Shown: piece by piece, positions 7,970-14,526 of the stretch | Layout: each line of letters starts with the position of its first letter | Numbering within the stretch: the stretch's first letter is position 1 | Assembly: GCA_964551985.1 (NCBI GenBank) | Contig: CAZKFG010000047.1 | Location: 1 to 17,487 of the forward strand | Source of the DNA: CAZKFG01 sp964551985 | Lineage (GTDB): Bacteria > Bacillota > Negativicutes > Acidaminococcales > JAISLQ01 | Length of the DNA stretch: 17,487 nucleotides | Direction of reading: 5' to 3' | Translations under genes and position numbers: made by a program | Notes under the pieces: model-generated | What the model was told of the DNA's origin: nothing | Database searches by the model: none | The model's input: the letters and a program-made list of their open reading frames with translations, nothing else

Positions 7970-8022
7970 TAATTTGAAAATAAATCTATAAAAAACCTCC
8001 TTCAAAAAATTTACAAACAATA

Positions 8023-8038
8023 TGCAAGAAAAATGCCA
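8023..8038 (-). promoter_or_regulatory. Sigma-54 (-24/-12) promoter of the CitMHS carrier
   Basis: The minus strand reads TGGCATTTTTCTTGCA, a full match to TGGCAC-N5-TTGCW apart from the tolerated C-to-T, with GG and GC ten bases apart. The predicted start is near 8012, giving a leader of about 100 nt. The -24 and -12 blocks are the same as in the promoter at 865-880. Confidence 0.8.
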
Positions 8039-8130
8039 ACAATTTTAAATGTTTATAAATGAAGTTTAGTAAGATAAAAAGCTACCTTTTTAGCAAAAGT
8101 ATAATATTGGGATTTCCGAATTTTTAAAAA

Positions 8131-8153
8131 CAATTTCAATTTTTTGAAAATTG
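8131..8153. promoter_or_regulatory. Candidate enhancer site for the second activator
   Basis: A perfect inverted repeat, TTTCAA-TTTT-TTGAAA (8134-8149), extends outwards to CAA and ATTG with one bulged base. Its centre is about 130 bp upstream of the predicted carrier transcript start and about 70 bp upstream of the activator's own start. That suits both enhancer action and autoregulation. In such A/T-rich DNA chance remains possible. Confidence 0.35.
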
Positions 8154-8175
8154 AAAAAGAAATACATTTATTCTA

Positions 8176-8204
8176 TTGACTTGAAAATTTTTTTTATATA
8201 TAGT
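8176..8204 (+). promoter_or_regulatory. Sigma-70-type promoter of the second activator
   Basis: TTGACT (8176-8181), a 17-base spacer, then TATAGT (8199-8204): each box is one base off consensus with ideal spacing. The start would be near 8211, about 27 nt before ATG 8238. Confidence 0.7.
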
Positions 8205-8237
8205 TTAGCTTAAAGTATGTCTTAAGGAATGATTGAG

Positions 8238-9851
8238 ATGATAAGTACAAGTAAAAGCAACACTATACTAGATGTTTTAACAATGATGCTAGAAAAACAA
8301 AACTTTAATATTTCTTATCAAAACGGTACAAAAAGTCTTAGCTTAAATGGCAGGCATCTATTCGATTTATTTATTGCAGGACTGCCGGCAGAACAGACGT
8401 TATCTTCCTTGCTAGAACTTAGTCCGGCTATTTATAATTCGCAAAATCCAGCACATTTGTTGTTTCAAAATAGCTTAAGATATTTTATAAGCATTTTTGA
8501 CTCTTTGCACGATGGTGTTCTTATTGCTGATAAAAATGAAATTGTAAGGTATATAAATACTTCGTTTGAAAGGATTAGTGGTGCTAGATTTAATTCTATA
8601 GTTGGCCAAAAGTTATCTTTAGCCAGACCAGGCGCTAAACTAGGCGGTGTTATAAGTTCGCAAAAAGCCATGTTAGGTGTAAAAAGGAGATTTGGCGATA
8701 TTGAATATATAACAGATATGCATCCTATTTTTATTAATGGCGACTGTATAGGTGGTATAACAGTAGCTCGCGATATTACAGAAATTGAGCAGTTGCAACT
8801 AAAGCTTAGCAAATATCGTATAAGGTATAACCATCTTTTAAGGCAAGTAAACAAAGAAAATAGTGCAGTTTATACTTTTAATGATATTATTGGTACAAGT
8901 GCAAAAATATTGGCAGTTAAGGACCTTGCTAAAAAAATAGCTTATTCGGATATGCCAGTATTGATAAGAGGTGAGTCAGGTACTGGCAAAGAACTGTTTG
9001 CACATGCTATTCACTTAGCAAGTAAAAGAGCAAATCAACCTTTTATTACGGTAAATTGTGCGGCGATTCCTGAACCACTACTTGAAAGTGAGCTATTTGG
9101 CTACAAAGAAGGGGCTTTTTCCGGTGCTAAACAAGATGGAAAGCAAGGACTTATAACACTGGCTCATGGCGGTACGTTGTTTTTAGATGAAATAGGCGAC
9201 ATGAATATAGAACTTCAGGCAAAAATACTTAGAGTTTTACAGTTTGGTGATGTGCAACCTTTAGGTAGCGAGAAAAGCTTTAGAGTAGATGTTAGGGTAA
9301 TTGCGGCAACAAACTGTAATTTGGAAAAAAAGATAGTTCAAGCAAAGTTTAGAGAAGATTTATTTTATAGACTTAATGTTTCTCAAATAGTTGTGCCGCC
9401 ACTTCGCGAGCGAAAAGAAGATATAATGATAATGGCAGATTATTTTTTAAATAAACTTTTTGTTGACCATCCATTAGCTCCACTTAGGATATCAGAGCGC
9501 ACAAGAGAAATTTTGTCGTTATTTCCCTGGCCAGGAAACGTAAGAGAATTGGAAAATACGATTAATTTTCTTGGTAATATAACAACATCCAAAGAAATAT
9601 CATCACAGTGTTTGCCACCTATTTTTTATGAAGTTAAAAGTGAAGTAGTCTCTTTTGAACAGCCAGCTTATATTAATGCAGTAGGTAAGGATAATCTTAA
9701 ACAGTTAAAACAAGCACAAGAAAAAAAAGTAATTTTAAAAGCTCTTGATAAAAATGGTCGCAGCGTTCAAGGTAAAAAACTAACAGCTAAAGAGCTTGGT
9801 ATATCTTTGACGACTCTTTATAGCAAACTTGCTATTTTGGGGATAAAGTAA
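8238..9851 (+). CDS. Sigma-54-dependent transcriptional activator (PAS, AAA+, Fis-type HTH)
   Basis: A 537-residue enhancer-binding protein with the same plan as the activator at 1106-2512 plus a longer N-terminus. Residues 1-85 match nothing I recognise. A PAS domain follows (about 86-180), then a linker and the AAA+ domain: Walker A GESGTGKE (245-252), Walker B TLFLDEI (313-319), sensor II WPGNVREL, and a C-terminal Fis-type HTH ending near GISLTTLYSKL. The sigma-54-contacting loop is GAFSGA (292-297), with Ser for the usual Thr, a conservative change. The frame opens at ATG 8229, but AAGGA lies nine bases before ATG 8238, which is preferred. It is divergent from the CitMHS carrier and immediately upstream of the 9999-14486 operon, so it may control either or both. 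The effector is unknown. Confidence 0.92.
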   Translation: MISTSKSNTILDVLTMMLEKQNFNISYQNGTKSLSLNGRHLFDLFIAGLPAEQTLSSLLELSPAIYNSQNPAHLLFQNSLRYFISIFDSLHDGVLIADKNEIVRYINTSFERISGARFNSIVGQKLSLARPGAKLGGVISSQKAMLGVKRRFGDIEYITDMHPIFINGDCIGGITVARDITEIEQLQLKLSKYRIRYNHLLRQVNKENSAVYTFNDIIGTSAKILAVKDLAKKIAYSDMPVLIRGESGTGKELFAHAIHLASKRANQPFITVNCAAIPEPLLESELFGYKEGAFSGAKQDGKQGLITLAHGGTLFLDEIGDMNIELQAKILRVLQFGDVQPLGSEKSFRVDVRVIAATNCNLEKKIVQAKFREDLFYRLNVSQIVVPPLRERKEDIMIMADYFLNKLFVDHPLAPLRISERTREILSLFPWPGNVRELENTINFLGNITTSKEISSQCLPPIFYEVKSEVVSFEQPAYINAVGKDNLKQLKQAQEKKVILKALDKNGRSVQGKKLTAKELGISLTTLYSKLAILGIK

Positions 9852-9859
9852 AAAGATTA

Positions 9860-9888
9860 TTGACAGAAAGAAAAAGTAATGTTAGTCT
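9860..9888 (+). promoter_or_regulatory. Possible promoter upstream of the dehydrogenase-BKACE operon
   Basis: A consensus -35, TTGACA (9860-9865), is followed after 17 bases by a poor -10, TAGTCT. If used, its transcript would run through the hairpin at 9914-9962 before reaching the first gene. I found no -24/-12 element in 9600-9998. Confidence 0.3.
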
Positions 9889-9894
9889 AAAAGT

Positions 9895-9930
9895 AAGTTA
9901 AAGCTAAAAAAATAAAAACCTATTTACTCG
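9895..9930 (+). repeat. Direct repeat copy 2
   Basis: Contains AAGTTAAAGCTAAAAAA (9895-9911) and CCTATTTACTCG (9919-9930) separated by ATAAAAA. Both blocks are identical to copy 1 at 7941-7969. The second block forms the 5' arm of the terminator hairpin. Confidence 0.7.
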
Positions 9931-9962
9931 CAACCTCTAGGTGTGGGTAATTAGGTTTTTTT
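9914..9962 (+). terminator. Terminator after the activator gene, or attenuator of the operon
   Basis: AAAAACCTA (9914-9922) pairs with TAGGTTTTT (9952-9960). The inner stem includes TTAC with GTAA and a CC/GG tip, with some wobble and mismatch, and T7 follows (9956-9962). It ends only 36 bases before the next start codon, leaving no room for a full promoter after it. The operon is therefore read by read-through or from a promoter upstream of the hairpin. Confidence 0.65.
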
Positions 9963-9998
9963 ATTATGCTTTTTAAGAAAAAGGAGTGTGATTTTGTT

Positions 9999-10880
9999 AT
10001 GAAAATAGGGTTTTCTGGACTCGGTCAGATGGGTAAACCTATGGCTTTTAATCTTAGTAAATGTGGTGATGAGCTAATTGTAAATGATATTTCAGATAAG
10101 AGTTTTCCGGAATTTAACCAAAAGAATATCAAAACAACAACAAATATTTTGGATTTAGCTGTCTGCGATATTATTTTTCTTTGTTTACCTGATACACATA
10201 TTGTTCAGCAAGTACTCTTTGGCGCAAATGGCTTGGCTGATAAATTGCAAAAAGGTCAGATTGTCTGTGATTTGAGCACTATTAATTATACTACTAGTGT
10301 AGATATAGCTAAAAAGCTTGAACAAAAAGGCGTAGAATTTATGGATGCACCAGTTTCAGGCATGGAAGCTAGAGCGATTGACGGTACACTTACAGTTATG
10401 TGTGGTGGACAAAAAGAGCTATTTGATAAACTAGAGCCATATTTAAAATATATGGGTAACAACATTTTGTTTATGGGTACACACGGTTGTGGCCAGCTAA
10501 CTAAAGCAATAAATAATATACTATTTGATATTAATATTGCCGGCTTTGCCGAAATGTTGCCTGTAGCAATAAAATTAGGTTTGGATCCGGAGAAAATCTG
10601 TTCAGTAATCAATACAAGCTCTGGCAGAAGCTATGCTTCAGAGTTTTTTATACCAAGAATACTAAAACGCAATTTTTCTGACGGCTATCCATTAGAACAC
10701 GCCTATAAAGACCTTGTATGTGGCGCTGAGATATCAGCACAACTAGGTATTCCGCTACCTGTAATGCACGCAGCTACAACAACATACCAAATGGCTATAC
10801 TACAAGGACATGGCAAAAAAGATAAAGGTGCTATGACTTGCGTATTTGAAGATCTTTTGAAAATACAATGTAAAATTTAA
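9999..10880 (+). CDS. NAD-dependent beta-hydroxyacid dehydrogenase (3-HIBDH/6PGDH family)
   Basis: A cytosolic oxidoreductase of 293 residues, the typical length for 3-hydroxyisobutyrate, tartronate-semialdehyde and 2-(hydroxymethyl)glutarate dehydrogenases. The Rossmann loop GLGQMG (7-12) and Asp30 at the end of the second strand suggest NAD rather than NADP. The substrate motif is DAPVSGM (116-122), where relatives usually have DAPVSGG. The catalytic lysine is Lys169 in GCGQLTKAINN, with Asn173. The frame opens at ATG 9966, but that codon directly follows the terminator. I prefer ATG 9999, with GGAGTGTGAT upstream and MKIGFSGLGQMG as a classic family start. First gene of a five-gene operon; its expected product, a beta-keto or aldehyde acid, suits the BKACE that follows 17 bases later. 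The substrate is not known. Confidence 0.9.
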   Translation: MKIGFSGLGQMGKPMAFNLSKCGDELIVNDISDKSFPEFNQKNIKTTTNILDLAVCDIIFLCLPDTHIVQQVLFGANGLADKLQKGQIVCDLSTINYTTSVDIAKKLEQKGVEFMDAPVSGMEARAIDGTLTVMCGGQKELFDKLEPYLKYMGNNILFMGTHGCGQLTKAINNILFDINIAGFAEMLPVAIKLGLDPEKICSVINTSSGRSYASEFFIPRILKRNFSDGYPLEHAYKDLVCGAEISAQLGIPLPVMHAATTTYQMAILQGHGKKDKGAMTCVFEDLLKIQCKI

Positions 10881-10897
10881 TGATGAGGTGAATAATT

Positions 10898-11734
10898 ATG
10901 CCAGTAAAAACAAATAAAGTTATAATCACAATTGCTCCTACAGGTAATGTTCCAACAAGAAAAAGTAATCCTAATGTTCCGATTACACCAGAAGAAATAG
11001 CTAAACAAGTTTATGATTGCTTTAAAGAAGGTGCAAGTGTAGCACATTTTCACGCCCGTGATAATGAAGAAAACCCGACATCAGATAAAGATGTTTATGC
11101 TAAAATAATGCAGGAGATGGATAAATATACGGATTGTAATGTTATTCGTCAGTTATCTACAGGTGGTCGTGCGGGCAAAAGCTATACAGAACGTGGTCAG
11201 ATGATTTGTCTTGGGCAGGAAATGGCAAGCTTAGCTACCGGTTCATCAAATTTCCCTACAAAAGGTAACTATAATGACCCAGAGACTGTGTCTTATTTAG
11301 CGTCAGAAATGAAAAAGTACAATACTAAGCCAGAAATAGAAGTTTTTGATACAGCTATGCTTTGGAATGCTCTAAGATTGGTAGATAGTGGAGAGGTTGC
11401 TGCACCACTACACTTTAATTTTGTCATGGGTATGCCAGGCTCTCAACCGGCAAGTCCAGATGCACTTTTATATTTATACAATAATCTGCCTGAAAATTGC
11501 ACATGGGGAGTGTCAATAATTGGTAAAGATCACGTTTCCTTATCAACTATGGCATTAGCATTAGGTGGTAATGTTCGTGTGGGTATAGAAGACAATCTTT
11601 ATTACTCTAAAGGGGTATTATCAACAAATGTTGATTTGGTAAAGCGCATCAAAAATATTGCTTTAGCTATGGGCAAAGAAATAGCAACACCTGATGAGGC
11701 AAGACAATTGCTTTGTTTACCAGTAAAAAAATAA
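10898..11734 (+). CDS. Beta-keto acid cleavage enzyme (BKACE, DUF849, Kce-like)
   Basis: Zn-dependent TIM-barrel family that condenses a beta-keto acid with acetyl-CoA to give acetoacetate and a new acyl-CoA. The 278 residues match characterised Kce. Metal ligands His50 and His52 (VAHFHARD) and Glu231, with catalytic Arg227 and Asp232 (RVGIEDN), align with Kce His46, His48, Glu230, Arg226 and Asp231. Ser87 in QLSTGG matches Ser82. The position of Kce Glu14, which holds the substrate amine, is Val18 here, and Kce Thr106 is probably Ser116. The substrate is therefore unlikely to be 3-keto-5-aminohexanoate, so I do not call it kce. A GAGGTGA site precedes the ATG. It sits between a beta-hydroxyacid dehydrogenase and a CoA-transferase, which could supply its substrate and use its acetoacetate. 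Confidence 0.9.
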   Translation: MPVKTNKVIITIAPTGNVPTRKSNPNVPITPEEIAKQVYDCFKEGASVAHFHARDNEENPTSDKDVYAKIMQEMDKYTDCNVIRQLSTGGRAGKSYTERGQMICLGQEMASLATGSSNFPTKGNYNDPETVSYLASEMKKYNTKPEIEVFDTAMLWNALRLVDSGEVAAPLHFNFVMGMPGSQPASPDALLYLYNNLPENCTWGVSIIGKDHVSLSTMALALGGNVRVGIEDNLYYSKGVLSTNVDLVKRIKNIALAMGKEIATPDEARQLLCLPVKK

Positions 11735-11750
11735 CAAAAGGAGAAAGTTT

Positions 11751-12401
11751 ATGTCGGCACAAATAATTACAGTTGCAAAAGCCGCAGAATTTATAAAAGA
11801 CGGTAGTACAGTAATGGTTGGTGGTTTTTTGGGAACTGGTAGTCCAGAGCTCATTTTAAAAGAAATAAAAAAAAATAACACTAAAAATCTAACTGTCATA
11901 GCTAACGATACTGCTTTTCCCGATAAGCCACTAGGCGAACTTGTTGTCAATAAACAAATATCTTGTTTGCACGTGTCGCATATAGGTACAAATCCTGAGA
12001 CTGGTAATCAGATGAATAGCGGTCAAATAACAGTCAACCTAATTCCGCAAGGAACTTTGGCAGAGCGTATTCGCTGTGCTGGGGCTGGTCTTGGAGGGTT
12101 TCTTACGCCAACTGGCGTAGGAACTCCCGTCCAAGAAGGTAAAAGCGTTATAGATATAGACAGCAAAAAATATCTTTTGGAATTACCACTAAAGGCAGAT
12201 ATAGCTATTATAAAGGCTTATAAGGCAGATCAAATGGGAAATCTCGTTTATCGTAACAGCGCCAGGAATTTTAATCCACTTATGGCGAGTGCGGCAACAA
12301 TTGTCATTGCAGAAGTTGAACAGATTGTACAAACAGGAGAGCTTTTGCCTGATGAGATTATAACACCAGCTATTTTTGTAGATTATTTGGTTTTAGCTTA
12401 A
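11751..12401 (+). CDS. ctfA: Acetoacetate-type CoA-transferase, subunit A
   Basis: Alpha subunit of a family I CoA-transferase, 216 residues as usual. It follows clostridial CtfA closely: KDGSTVMVGGFLGTGSPE (16-33), the IANDTAFPDKPLG segment, SHIGTNPETG, PQGTLAERIRCAGAGLGG and TPTGVGT. Together with subunit B it moves CoA between acetoacetate and an acyl-CoA such as acetyl-, butyryl- or succinyl-CoA. In this operon the natural job is to activate the acetoacetate released by BKACE, with the second BKACE product or acetyl-CoA as donor; this is inferred. Strong AAGGAG seven bases upstream; the gaps to its neighbours are 16 and 11 bases. Confidence 0.93.
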   Translation: MSAQIITVAKAAEFIKDGSTVMVGGFLGTGSPELILKEIKKNNTKNLTVIANDTAFPDKPLGELVVNKQISCLHVSHIGTNPETGNQMNSGQITVNLIPQGTLAERIRCAGAGLGGFLTPTGVGTPVQEGKSVIDIDSKKYLLELPLKADIAIIKAYKADQMGNLVYRNSARNFNPLMASAATIVIAEVEQIVQTGELLPDEIITPAIFVDYLVLA

Positions 12402-12412
12402 GGAGAAACATT

Positions 12413-13063
12413 ATGGACACAAAAGAAAAAATAGCACGCCGAGTGGCACAAGAGCTAAAAAATGGTGATTATGTGAATTTAGGTATAGGTATTCCGACAA
12501 TGGTTGCAAACTATTTGCCAGAAGGCATAAATATTATTTTGCATTCGGAAAACGGTTTTTTAGGAGTAGGTCCTGCGCCTGAAAAAGGACAAGAAGATAA
12601 AGATACTACAAATGCAGGTGGTGGCTATGTAACAATGATACAAGGTTCTTCCTGTTTTGATAGTGCTACCTCTTTTGCTATTATTCGTGGTGGTCATCTT
12701 GCGGCAACCGTGCTTGGAGCATTAGAAGTAGATGAAAAAGGAAACCTTGCCAATTGGATAGTACCAGGGAAAAAAGTTCCCGGTATGGGCGGAGCAATGG
12801 ATTTGGTAGTTGGAGCTAAAAAGGTTATTGTGGCAATGGAACATACTGCTAAAGGTGAAGCAAAAATACTCGATAGATGCACTTTACCGCTTACTGCTGA
12901 ACAAGAAGTGGATTTGATTATTACAGAACTTGCTGTTATTGAAGTTACTAAACAAGGTCTGGTTCTCAAAGAAATAGCTCAAGATACAAGCATAGAAAAA
13001 GTTCAAGAGCTGACACAGGCAAAACTAATAATAGCAAATGATTTAAACACAATAAGTTTTTAA
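12413..13063 (+). CDS. ctfB: Acetoacetate-type CoA-transferase, subunit B
   Basis: Beta subunit carrying the catalytic glutamate, 216 residues. NLGIGIPTMVANYLP (22-36) is followed by HSENGFLGVG (44-53), in which Glu46 matches the residue that forms the CoA thioester in CtfB/AtoA/SCOT. Later segments, IRGGHLAATVLGALEVD and PGKKVPGMGGAMDLV, are also standard. It starts 11 bases after subunit A with AAGGAG upstream, so the two are made together as a heteromer. The precise acyl donor cannot be told from sequence. Confidence 0.94.
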   Translation: MDTKEKIARRVAQELKNGDYVNLGIGIPTMVANYLPEGINIILHSENGFLGVGPAPEKGQEDKDTTNAGGGYVTMIQGSSCFDSATSFAIIRGGHLAATVLGALEVDEKGNLANWIVPGKKVPGMGGAMDLVVGAKKVIVAMEHTAKGEAKILDRCTLPLTAEQEVDLIITELAVIEVTKQGLVLKEIAQDTSIEKVQELTQAKLIIANDLNTISF

Positions 13064-13082
13064 ATAACGCGGAGGTGTAAAA

Positions 13083-14486
13083 ATGTCTGCAAATATGCGA
13101 AATGGTTTAATAACAGTATTGGTAGGAATAGTTATTTGGTTTATTCCCGCACCAACAGGCGTAAAGCAAGAGGCTTGGAAAATGCTTGCTGTTTTTGCAG
13201 CAACAATAGTAGGTTTTATCCTACAACCATTACCTATGGGCTCTTTGTCAATTATTTCTTTAACAATAACAGGCTTTTTAGGACTAGCAAAATTAAATGA
13301 ACTACTTGTTGGATTTTCAAATTCAACAGTATGGCTTATAGTTTCAGCTTTTATGCTATCGCGTGGTTTTAGCAAAACAGGACTTGGAAAAAGAGTAGCA
13401 TATATGCTTATTGAAAAATTTGGTAAAAATACAATTACTTTAGGCTATACCCTTGTTGCCAGTGAATTTATATTTAGCCCGGCAACACCATCTAGTGCAG
13501 CAAGAGGTGGTGCTATTTTATATCCCATAGCTAAAAGTTTATCTAGTGCTTTTGGTTCTGAGCCTGGTAGTACTTCCAAAAAAATGGGTGCATACTTAAT
13601 GCAAGTTGGCTTTCAAGCCAATTGTATGAGTGGAGCTTTGTTTTTAACTGCTATGGTAGCAAATCCCTTAGCTGTGGCATTTGCACAACAAGCTATGAAA
13701 GTTCAAGTTACTTGGGCTGATTGGGCTATTGCAGCAGCGGTTCCAGGTACATTATCAATGCTTGCGATACCAATAGTAATGTATTTTATCAACACCCCAG
13801 AAATCAAAAAAACACCAGAAGCTAAAGAACTTGCTCAAAAAGAACTTAAAAAGCAAGGACCTATGACGCGCGATGAGAAAATAATGTGCGGTGTTTTTGT
13901 TGTAAGTATAATATTGTGGGCTACAGCAAGTGTAACAAAACTAGATGCAACATTGGTTGCATTAGGTGGAGCTTCTGTCCTTTTGATAACTAAAGCGCTC
14001 ACTTGGCAAGATGTTTTAGAGGAAAAAGGTGCTTGGGATACAATGATTTGGATAGGTGCTTTAATTACTATGGCAGGTCTTTTGTCAAAGTATGGTTTTA
14101 TTGCTTGGATAAGCAAAAGCATTGGAGCAAAACTTGTTGGTGTTCCTTGGATGACAACATTAATTGTTATTTTGTTGTTTTACTATTTTTCCCATTATTT
14201 ATTTGCCTCCCTTTCTGCACATACAACAGCAATGTATCCAGCGCTTATTGCGGTTGCAGCAAGTTCCGGTGCTCCAGGACTTTTAGTTGCAATATCAATG
14301 GGTTGCATAGGCAACTTTTGTTCTTGCCTTACACACTATGGTAATGGTGTAGGTCCAATATATTTTGGTGCAGGTTACCTTGAACAAAAAACATGGTGGA
14401 AGATAGGCTTTTTGATGTCGATAGTATATTTGGTAATTTGGCTTGGTATAGGTTTCCCTTGGTGGAAAATTATAGGTTTATGGTAA
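13083..14486 (+). CDS. DASS (SLC13/CitT-like) anion:carboxylate transporter
   Basis: An inner-membrane carrier of 467 residues with about a dozen hydrophobic segments. The N-terminal IPAPTGVKQEAWKM (21-34) and LQPLPMGSLSI (48-58) are typical of the CitT/TtdT/2-oxoglutarate-malate translocator branch. A substrate-loop candidate is FSPATPSSAARGG (131-143), and its second-half partner is near SAHTTAMYP (about 377). Members move di- and tricarboxylates by Na+ symport or by exchange. As last gene of the operon it probably imports the substrate of the dehydrogenase-BKACE pathway or exchanges it for a product. GGAGGTG lies five bases before the ATG. It is not related to the CitMHS carrier at 6594. 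Confidence 0.9.
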   Translation: MSANMRNGLITVLVGIVIWFIPAPTGVKQEAWKMLAVFAATIVGFILQPLPMGSLSIISLTITGFLGLAKLNELLVGFSNSTVWLIVSAFMLSRGFSKTGLGKRVAYMLIEKFGKNTITLGYTLVASEFIFSPATPSSAARGGAILYPIAKSLSSAFGSEPGSTSKKMGAYLMQVGFQANCMSGALFLTAMVANPLAVAFAQQAMKVQVTWADWAIAAAVPGTLSMLAIPIVMYFINTPEIKKTPEAKELAQKELKKQGPMTRDEKIMCGVFVVSIILWATASVTKLDATLVALGGASVLLITKALTWQDVLEEKGAWDTMIWIGALITMAGLLSKYGFIAWISKSIGAKLVGVPWMTTLIVILLFYYFSHYLFASLSAHTTAMYPALIAVAASSGAPGLLVAISMGCIGNFCSCLTHYGNGVGPIYFGAGYLEQKTWWKIGFLMSIVYLVIWLGIGFPWWKIIGLW

Positions 14487-14492
14487 AAAAAT

Positions 14493-14526
14493 AAAAAGCC
14501 ACTGCGGTTTTTGCAGTGGCTTTTTT
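14493..14526. terminator. Bidirectional terminator between converging units
   Basis: GCCACTGC (14498-14505) pairs with GCAGTGGC (14513-14520) around a seven-base loop. AAAAA precedes and TTTTTT follows, so T-runs are present in both directions. It lies just after the DASS stop and abuts the stop of the minus-strand carboxyltransferase at 14527. Confidence 0.92.

Noticed and set aside
9966..9998. Extended start of the dehydrogenase at ATG 9966
   Set aside because: It adds eleven residues before a classic family N-terminus, and the codon directly follows the terminator T-run with no ribosome site. ATG 9999 has one.
9600..9998. A third sigma-54 promoter in front of the dehydrogenase-BKACE operon
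   Set aside because: No GG-N10-GC match on the plus strand; the nearest candidate near 9954 has 12 bases between GG and GC.
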